Source: Cepaea nemoralis
Taxonomy: Eukaryota; Mollusca; Gastropoda; Stylommatophora; Helicidae
Direction: 5' to 3'
Assembly: GCA_014155875.1 (NCBI GenBank)
Contig: JACEFZ010027949.1
Location: forward strand, 140,001-204,000
Length of the DNA stretch: 64,000 nucleotides
The position numbers and the translations under genes were made by a program. Positions 1 to 10,200 of this stretch are shown one piece after another (position 1 is the first letter of the stretch; the number at the start of each line of letters is the position of its first letter). The notes beneath the pieces were generated by a model that did not search any database, was not told the origin of the DNA, and saw nothing but the letters and a program-made list of their open reading frames with translations.

Positions 1-80
1 GGGACATGTGTGGGGGAGTCAGGGTGGGGGACATGTGTGTGGGAGTCAGGGTGGGGGACATGTGTGGGGGAGTCAGGGAG
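1..80. repeat. G-rich minisatellite, unit about 27-29 bp
   Basis: Three copies of a unit containing GGGGGACATGTGTG and GGGAGTCAGGGTGG run off the left window edge. Confidence 0.8.
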
Positions 81-217
81 ACAAACGAGACATTAACCAC
101 AACTGCCCTCCAATACTTATTGCTGTCTATAAATATGGAGCGAGCGCCACATGTCCAGTACGCCTCAAGTTGTCTACAGTGGGTCCATTACAATTATTAC
201 TTATTGTTTATATTGTC

Positions 218-220
<3 letters not shown>

Positions 221-271
<51 letters not shown>
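221..271. repeat. (TA)n microsatellite
   Basis: About 25 uninterrupted TA dinucleotides. Confidence 0.97.
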
Positions 272-274
<3 letters not shown>

Positions 275-417
275 AAATCGGGTACTTCGGTTGTTTCGCT
301 CTTGTCCAAAGAGATTAGACTTCCGTCTCACTACCATGGAATCTGTAGTACACCATCCTCTACCTATTTTGTTAAAAAATCCATGCAGCCCTCACGTGAA
401 TCAAACAATCAATCAAT

Positions 418-1026
418 CAATCATGTGCCATGCCGGAAAGCGTGGGCGGTCATGACTCGCCATTTCTCTAGATCCCCAGAGTCGTGGATCAGCTCAGTGT
501 TCCTGTCTCGACCATGCCATGTGGCCAAGCCATTCAGGTATTTACTTCTTGGTCTTCCTCTTGGTCTGTTCCCTTCGATCTTGCCAGTTGTCACTAAGTT
601 CTCCAATCCTATTCTTCTCATAACATCTCCAAAAATTTTTGACTGTCTACGTCAAATTCCTCTAATAAATTTACGATTTTCATTTGTCTCCTGTAGTACT
701 TGGTCATTGGTTTTTCTGTCTGTCCATGGTATTCTTTGCATTTTCCTCAGAAACCACATTTCTGCAGCCATCAGATGTTTTTCAGCTTGACTGCACATTG
801 TCCAAGTTTCACATCCATACAAAAGAACAGTCTCTATATATATCCCCTTAACACTTTTTCTCGTTTCAATTGACATCTTTTTATTGGTCAGAATGTTTTT
901 CATCTTCCTAAAGGCTACTTTCGCCACGGCGATTCTTGTTCTAATATCTTCAAGGCATCTCCCATCAGATGTTATGACTGTTCCGAGATAATTGTACCGA
1001 TTCACAATCAAACCAGGTATGCCCAA
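418..1026 (-). pseudogene. LINE-beta 3' end (non-LTR reverse transcriptase C terminus), decayed
   Basis: On the minus strand two adjoining open pieces (1026-652 and 621-421) encode YLGTVITSDGRCLEDIRTRI, YGCETWTM, WTDRKTNDQVLQ, then GKIEGNRPRGRPRSK and WHGRDRNTELIHDSGD. The YGCETWT and GRPR motifs are typical of the C-terminal region of LINE endonuclease-reverse transcriptase proteins. The frame breaks near 621-652. Other copies of this family lie at 3490, 27061, 38030, 38957, 42896, 44541 and 44950. Confidence 0.85.
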
Positions 1027-1150
1027 ATAAGAGACGGGCGTCGTGCACTCCTAGCCACTCCTCCCCCATCCTGCACCAGCTGTCTAACGAGGTATAGATT
1101 AGTTTGACAAATGTGAAGGCAGTCTACGCATGGCCCCAATATAGGTCGAG

Positions 1151-1230
1151 TTACGTCATCAATACACGACACTTATCTGTACTGAGAGAGGGAAATAAAA
1201 GGCGCAATTAGACGTCTGCTGTGAGGTCTA
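1151..1230 (+). promoter_or_regulatory. Putative PGRP core promoter
   Basis: A CRE-like TTACGTCA (1151-1158), a GATA-factor site read on the minus strand (AGATAAG, 1172-1178) and a TATA-like AAATAAAAGG (1193-1202) lie 40-92 bp before the start codon. The initiation site would be about 1222-1232. GATA sites are common upstream of invertebrate immune genes. No clear NF-kB site is seen. Confidence 0.45.
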
Positions 1231-1242
1231 TCTGCCGAGTTG

Positions 1243-1297
1243 ATGAAGATGTTGATTGCGTCGTTCTGTTTTGCTCTAATAGTGGTAGTGGTGCATG
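1243..1297 (+). CDS. PGRP exon 1 (signal peptide)
   Basis: Starts MKMLIASFCFALIVVVVH. The start is the first ATG after the TATA-like box. It ends after one base of the Gly19 codon at a strong donor, GTAAGT (1298). Confidence 0.88.
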
Positions 1298-4200
1298 GTA
1301 AGTACACATCTGACTTGATGTATACTCTGTATATAAGTTGTGGTAAGCAATATAGAATATGTTGATATAACAGTGAAATATATTCATCTTTATTGGGTAC
1401 CTTGTTATAAGTAAGGTCTTAGTCAGACATGCCTGAGCTACCGTATGGCCTTAGAGGGTAATATCTGATTTCTGTTAGCGCAGAATGTTGGACGACGCTC
1501 ACCAAACCTGATAATCCACATTGTGACCCCAACGGTTTCGGGCGAAGACGAGGCAATTGGGAGGGTACAAGCCTTATCCTAGTACGAAGACATGCAATCT
1601 AAAGGTTAAATGTCATGGCAGGCAGACCAGGCCCTAAGCCTTGGTTGGCAACTGGTCTAGAATGGAAGCTCCGACAGGCGGACAGTTAAAGCATTACTTC
1701 GCTGATCAGGCAGCTTATGCAGCTGGTCTTGTTCCAGATGTATGGGTGTTACCTTTCCTCTGGAGTAAACTATGCAGGCCGAGAGAGGGATCATGCTGCA
1801 GGGGCAACACATGACCTTAAATTCAGCTCAAGCTTTATGCTATGGAGAAGTTTAACTCCGTTTTACAAACTATGGTTTATCAAGACGGCAAGGTGCCAGT
1901 CAATTAGGTACTTTGTGGACAAGAGCCCCAGGCAGGGGGGGGGGGGGCATGGCTGGCCAACTCCCACGATGACCAGTCTGGGATCAGATCTGTTGCATAT
2001 TAAGTTATTGCATGTGCGTATGTATGTGTGTCTGGCTGCCTGCCTGTCTGTCTCATAACATGGTTATATGCATTGTTTATGTTCCCTAACTTTCATTTGA
2101 CACTTTTTTTTCCCTATGCGAATGTAACATGCACAATAGATACCTGAAGCAATTGGAAGGGCCGAATGTAAGACGGGCCTGCGTGCCCAATTTGTGACTC
2201 TTTGAAAATAAAATTCGTTCATTCGTTTTTTCGTCCCTTAGTCAAGGACGAGAAGTCAACATTTTAGTCCAAGTAACCGTTGAAGGGTATTGAACCCGTA
2301 ACCTCGGCATCAGCACACCGGATGTTTAAGAACCATTCAAGACTTCCGGTCTCCAACATGGCAGATAGGCATTTAAACCATTAAGGCCTCTGGAGTGTTT
2401 ACGCTTGTAGCTACGGTTTGCATTCGCATTTCCTCATGTTGGACTGGTGGTGCATGGTTCCGTCGCCCTGCTACTGAGTGAGTGCGTGGCGCGACACTGT
2501 GAGCTGTGAATTTCACACGGAATGCTTTTACATCTGTCCGCGGTTGTTTGTAGCGTGAACTGCATGTTCGGAACGATAGGCGGCCGGCTGTTGCTGAATT
2601 GACTGATTTGCTTTTTCGGTTCAACGAGTGCATTTTTCAGGAGACGCCTGGGAGTCGTCGCTGGAGCTACGGAGTTCGCGCTTTGTGCAGCGCTTTTGGC
2701 GGGTCACCCTGCGGAAGGAGACCGAGCCATATGGGATAAAATCAGGGTCAATGAAGTCTTTCTGGTGACTGCCGATTCCATCGACGATGAACTGTGTTTT
2801 TCGTGGAGGACTTTTGTGTTGGCATTCTGGCGGCGGCATTATGCACAGTGTACCTGTGCGGGCTGTTGGCTTGCCGAGACTCCTGTCTACTCCACTTGTT
2901 CACATAGGGCAGTGAGAAGCATTTTGTGTGATATTCACTGGCATAGGAGCGGAGCATAATGGGACGACCCGTTGCCATGAAGTTGGAACCGCGACTAACT
3001 AACTAACTGACTAACTAACTAATTAAGCTCTTATCCATTCGGCATGCTGACCTATATAAATTAAATATAAGTCATAAGAATTGTTTAATAAGTCAGACAG
3101 AGACATATAAATGATAAGAATTGTTTAATAAGTTAGGCTGAGAAATATAAATGATAAGAATTGTTTAATAAGTTAGGCAGAGAAATACAAATGATAAGAA
3201 TTATAAGTCAGATATTTTCTCAAGAAAATAACACTGTGTTTCCAGGGGCGTGCCCAACTATCATCAGTAGGGCAAGCTGGGGAGCGCGGGCTCCGACTGG
3301 CGTCACCTACCTCAGCAATCAACCAGTCGAGTACGCCTTCATCCACCACGCCACCGGCAGCAACTGTCATGACCGCGCCTCGTGCCAGGCCCTGGTCAAA
3401 GGTTACCAGAACTACCATATGGACACGCATGGTTGGTATTAGTAACTAATAGTATTACTTGTGTTTGTAACTGTGAGTACTACATAGACCTGTAATTTTG
3501 CATGGAAGTGAATCGTGGACAATGAGCAGACAACTGGGGGGAACATCGGTGGTTTCTGAGGAACAAGCAAAGAATATCATGAACAGTAAACAAAAAAACA
3601 AAAAAACCAGAAAGTCCTACAAGAAGCTAATAAATAGTCGTAAACTGATTAGAGAAATTAGGCATAGACAGTCAACATTTTATGGACTCGTTATGTGTAG
3701 AAATTCACTGGAAAACTTGGTGACACTTGTCGAGATTTAGGGGGAAAAACAAGGGGAAGGCAGAGAAGTAAATACTTGGATGGCTTGGCCACATGTTATG
3801 GTTGAGACAGGAACACAGAGCTGATAAACGACTTTAGTGATCGTGTGAGATGGCGAAACATAACCGCATATGCTTATCGGTATGGCAGATGAGGACGATC
3901 ATAACTGCAAACATCTTTGCGAGTTTCCATCTTAATTCAGTCGGGGACCCCCTTACTGCAAGAAGGGATGCCGGCGGTAGCTTACCTACTAAGCGGTTCT
4001 CCCGAGTCGGACAGTGCGACCTCGGACAGAGACCAGACCAAGAGAGACATCAATTTGCTGGCATCTAGTAGAAAATATCAAAGACAATCTGGAAAATGAT
4101 GGCGGGGAAGATATGCATGAAGAAATTGGTTGCACTATGTTTCATACATCCAAAGTAATACAACATGATTCCTTTCAGGGTGGTGTTATGATGATGATTA

Positions 4201-7200
4201 ACTATGTTCAGTTTATCACTGGTCAGTATAACTGCAATGTGTGAACAATTTCTCTATCTCTGTTTGTCTCTGTATTTCTTTTATCTCTGTTTCTCTCCAT
4301 CCATCCATAGATACATCCGAATAACTACTACCTACCTACCTACCTACCTACCTACCTACCTACCTACCTACCTACCTGCCTGCCTGCCTGCCTACCTACC
4401 TACCTACCTACCTAACTACCTACCTAACTACCTACCTACCTACCTAACTGCCTATCTACCTACCTACCTAACTACCTACCTACCTACCTAACTACCTACC
4501 TACCTAACTACCTACCTACCTAACTACCTACCTAACTACCTACCTACCTACCTAACTACCTACCTACCTACCTAACTACCTACCTAACTACTACCTACCT
4601 ACCTATCTACCTACCTAACTACCTACCTACCTACCTAACAACCTAACTACCAACCTAACTACCTACCTAACTACCTAACTACCTAACTACCAACCTAACT
4701 ACCTACCTAACTACCTACCTACCTAACTACCTACCTACTTATCTGCCTATCTATCTACCTACCTACTTACCTGCCTACCTACCTACCTAACTACCTACCT
4801 ACCTAACTACCTACCTGCCTACCTACCTAACTACGTACCTACCTACCTAAATACCTACCTACCTACCTAACTACCTACCTACCTACATACCTAACTACCT
4901 ACCTACCTACTAACCTACATACCTACCTACCTAACTACCTACCTACCTACCTAACTACCTACCTACCTAGCTAACTACCTACCTAACTAACTACCTACCT
5001 ACCTAACTACCTACCTACCTACCTAACTACCTAACTACCTACCTAACTACCTACCTAACTACCTACCTGCCTAACTACCTAACTACCTACCTAACTACCT
5101 AACTACCTACCTACCTACCTACCTACCTAACTACCTAACTACCTACCTGACTACCTACCTACCTACCTACCTAACTACTTAACTACCTACCTAACTACCT
5201 ACATACCTACCTAACTACCTACCTACCTACATACCTACCTACCTACTTATCTGCCTACCTATCTACCTACCTACTTACCTACCTAAATACCTAACTATCT
5301 GCCTTCATTCCTTCCTACCTATCTATCTACATACCTACCCACCTACCTACCTATCTACCCACCTACCTACCTACGTACCTACCTACTAACATACCTATCT
5401 TCCTACCTATTCATCCATCCATCAATATATACATCCACCCACCCATCCACCCACGCATCTATTTATCCATCCACCCATCCATCCACCTACCCAACCATTC
5501 ATCCATTCATCCATCTATCGACTCACCCACCCATCCATCCACCCATTCATTCATATACCCATCCATTCATACACCCATCCATCCATTCATCCACTCACAA
5601 ACCCATCCACCCACCATCCATACACCCATCCACCCACCCACCCATCCATCCTTCCATTCATCCACCCACAAACCCACCTACCCATCCATCCACCCATCCA
5701 TCCATCCATACACCCATACACCCACCCACCAACCCATCTACTCATCCAACCAACCCAGCCACCCAGCCACCCAACCAACCAACCAACCCACCCATCCACC
5801 CACCCACCCACTCACCCATCCACCCAACCAACCCAACTATCCACCCATCCACCATCCACCCACCCATCCATGCAACCAACCCACCCATCCACCTATCCAC
5901 TCATCCACCAACCCACCCATTCACCCACCCACCCACCCATGCAAGTTAAGGCGACCGACCTATACACTGACCCCATCACCCACCGAGTGTCGACTGGTCC
6001 AACAATTTGCGGCCAGCACCATACATCCGTCTCCTTGGCGAATGCGTTATGAACGCGGTTCGTAATCCCGCTTATCCGCGTTCGAAACACAGCTGCGCGC
6101 GATTTGACAGCAGACCACGTTGCGCTGGGTTTTAACGAATTGGTATGGGAGCCGGTCGTTCAGAAAGCAATGGCAAACTACTGAACGTAATCTTGCCAAG
6201 AAATCAACAACGGCAGTAAAATGCTGGTGTTGACAACGATGTTCTGTAAAAAGGATATGAAGAAAGCACCGTACAGCACACAGCCTGACGACGTGGACAC
6301 GGACACCTGAACAACTGGTGTGTTGTATCGCTGTACCAGGTAGCCTCAATGGCTCTGTTACTCCGTGGCCAAGTGTTTACACCGCCTGCCTCGCGCTCCG
6401 AGGGTTGTAGATTCAACTCCGCATTCCGTCATTCGGTTCACGGGTGCAAATTTCTTGGAGACTCTTGGGGGTCGTCGCTGGAGCTACGCAATTTGTCGCT
6501 GTGCGGCGCTTTCAGCAGCCCGCCCTGTGGAAAGAGACCGAACCATGTGGGATAAAACCCGTGCAATGAAGTCGATTCTCGGGCCTGTAAACTCCTGTGC
6601 ACCCATTTACACGTCGTGGCGTGGACTGAGTTTACAGTGCCAGCTCCGTGTTTCAATATTACAAAAATCGCATTTGACACTCAAGGTGGTGTAATCAGTA
6701 TAAACGCTGGTCTTATTTACTTCCCAAGACAGTTCAACTCAAGCCACATGAGAACACATCTGTACAAATTCGCCTCCATAAGAATTCGAACCCATGACAA
6801 CCGGACTGACAAGCAAGAGTGCTAGCCACTGCGCTGCGATGCTCCAAGTGTTTCGTTCAAAACACCAGGACATGGCATCGTAGTATAAGATTTGCAGGTA
6901 ATACAATACTGGTGACCTGACCTCCCCGCAGTGTAGACCGGGAAAGCATAGTCGCAAGGTCATGGGCCAACGGGGTCTGGCTCGTCAGGGGGGACGGACT
7001 CATGTGCCAACGGGATCTGGCTCGTCAGGGGGGACGGACTCATGTGCCAACGGAATCTGGCTCGTTATAGGGGACGGACTCATGTGCCAACGGAATCTGG
7101 CTCGTTATGGGGGACGGACTCATGTGCCAACGGAATCTGGCTCGTTATGGGGGACGGACTCCCCTTGGTCAGATATTCCTGTCCTTAACCTGAGACTGGC

Positions 7201-10200
7201 CTAGCAAGCCGTCAGGAGATTTTTATTATTGCTGGAAGAAAAAGATTGAAGCATAAGCTCTGTGCTACCAATGCCAAACCTGGACAATAACAGAAAAAGA
7301 GACCTCAAAATTACAACAAAGGAGAAGAATACTAAACGTATCAAGAAGAGTTAAATCAGAAATGATGAAATCAGGACTAAAGTGGGGTTTATAGCTGCGC
7401 TAGATTTCATTAGAAAACAGCAAGTGAAATGGTTCGGCCACATAACTAGGCTACCAACTGACAGTATACCACAATAATCAATGATGTTCAAATCGAATGG
7501 AACCAGAAGAAGAGGCCGACCATGTCAACGATACACAGAGGGAATAGCAGAGTCCATGGGAATCTCGATTTATGAAGTCCATAAAAGGACACTCCCGCTG
7601 TTTATACTTCACCTCGACACCGCAGGGTACAAGAGGAATCAGATGAAATGAGCCAGTGCTGGTTGTTGCAGCCAATGGCTAGAACCTGAAGTATCTCGAT
7701 ATCAGTTTCGACAGATGCTTGTCATACAAGCTTCACGTGGCAAATGTCATTAGAGCCAGGAAGTACTTGTCAGTATTGCAGGTGATGGCAGCAGCCGATA
7801 TCAAACAAAGCCTAATCGCCTTCCTGTACCAAGGACTCGTGCTAAGCGTCATAGACTACGATCTGGGCCTCCTCACCGTCAGTAGAACCATGCTAGAGAG
7901 TGTCCTGTTAATTTCCCGAGAGGAGATTGGAATCAACAAGCACATCTTTAAACTTAGTATCTGTTGGGATTATTGACTGACTTTGGTCTACACTCCTCTC
8001 TTCTGTCTTCCATTCCATATATCTATTTCTTTCTCTCTCTCTATTATTCCCTCAACACATACTCCGACAACAGTTCCTTTCAACGATAAGATAAAAGATT
8101 TATTAATAAAAACTATGTCTGGTGTATGTATGGATATTGTCTATGTAGTTGGTATGTTCTTCTAGTGTGGCTGCCAGATAAGATGTTGATAGATAGTCTC
8201 CGTGTCTTCTCTCGTCTCTTCTCTCGGCTAAAGTACAGGACGGTACATAGATACAACAGAACGGTCTCACCCTGAATGCTCCATCTGTTTGAGTCTGTAG
8301 ATATATCCGTTTTGTTTTTGTAATGAAAAATGTTCACCACGGTATCAATGTACTTAAACCGATCACTATATGCTGTCAGCTTAAACTGAATGTTCGTTGC
8401 TTTCTTATAGTGTTCTTAATTCCATCCTTGAAAACACATCGAGTTTCTAGTATTCTCTATTTTTGTCCGGTAAAAGTTCTACACTGGATAGTTCTTAATT
8501 GGTATAGGCACTTTGTATGCACCTTGCAACTCTTTGATACTGAGTCCTTTGGGTTTTTTCTATTAGTTTAAATGATCTCTATTTTCCGTTCTCTGTCCTC
8601 CTTACTTCTTACGATGACAATTCTTTTCTTTCCTTTCTTATGCACAAGTGTCGTGCTTTATTACTTTAAAGTGCTTTCTTGTGGGTTATCAACACTGGGT
8701 GATCTTGACCACAGCCATCTGTGTTATCTCTTAGTTGATAAGTCCCGCACTGGTATGGGAACCTGTGTGATATACATTTAATAATGAGATCTGTGTCTGC
8801 TTCCTCTTCTCTCCTATGTGAGTGTCTTTTCCTCCAGCCGAAATGAAAAGGCTTCCGAAAAAACCCACTCTGACATAGGATAGAAGATTCACCTATCGTC
8901 TATACTATTCCTACTAATAGAAAGCAATGTTAAATGCTATTCACTCACATCTACATTCCTATGCTAAACTCTACTCTAATATACCTTATTTAGGCATCTA
9001 TGTTCCTGGAATCGAAAAAACACTTAGCGAATAACACACTACTATCCCCTCTTTCCATCATTAGGGACGTGTATTTCTATTCCCACTCAAGAACATATCT
9101 CCTTCAGTTCAGTTTGGAACACACACTAAACTTACACAAAGAAGTGGACACTCTTTATAGGTCATCTGTGCCGCATAGTCCTTGACCTTGCTGGACACCT
9201 CACATCCAGACTTCATTATCATCGTTAGTGGAAAATTACAGCTCTGAACCGTTTCACATCCATACCGCAATATGCTGTCCAATAATACTCTCTGCTTTTG
9301 TCGCAAACCAATTTTTCCACTCGACAGTTTACCTGTGCGGTTAGCGGCCCCCTTTCCTGTCTTGACCTATAAACACATGCGCCTGGTCACTCCTTTGTTT
9401 GTTACTCTTACTGCTTCGTTTGTTAACCCTTCTTCTACCTGGTTAGTCGGTGTATACAGTCGTGTGTCTGGGAATCATTAACTCTCAGTATTTCACGACA
9501 GAGAGTCTACACAGTGACTGAAATCCACGCCTCACATTACTTACCGGGATGTACGCACCAGGACACGCCAACGCGAAAGGCAATGAACACGAGGACCAAC
9601 TGGCAAACAATGCAAAAATACAACTGGGAAGAAGCATGGGCAAGGCCGATATCGTCAGTACAGTAATGACCCACAGAAGAATTCATGCGCAGATTTTTAC
9701 CATATCAAGTTATCATTTAATTTTATAGGTATGTATAAGAGTTTATTTGTTATTTTTCATCCAATGAATGCTATCCGCCAAATAGTCACCACCAATGACG
9801 CAGCATTTATTATTGTCAACAGGCTGGGCTGACATTGGCTACAGCTTTGTGATTGGAGGAGATGGGTCCGTGTTTGAGGGGCGTGGCTGGGACAAAGTCG
9901 GAGCACACACCCAAGGCTACAACAGCGTCGGTCTGGGTAATGACATGCTCTATTTTTGCCAAGCTGACAACAATCCCCGCCCCGACTATTTCCCCATCAG
10001 TATATTAATTCTTTGTAACTAAAATACGATATTCAATCCGGCTGCTGTGAAACAAATTGGTTCTGTGGCTTTTTCATCTTTTTAGTTGATGAATTATTGC
10101 TATACATTTACTTTGGCGCTCACCAAACCAGACACTCCACATTGTACCAACGTCTTCAGGCGGTGGAGCGCAATTGGGAGGGTACAAGCCTTATACAGGT

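Noticed and set aside
4327..5410. CCTAA-like telomere repeat
   Set aside because: The tract is CCTA with scattered CTAA interruptions; no run of the canonical TTAGGG complement is present.
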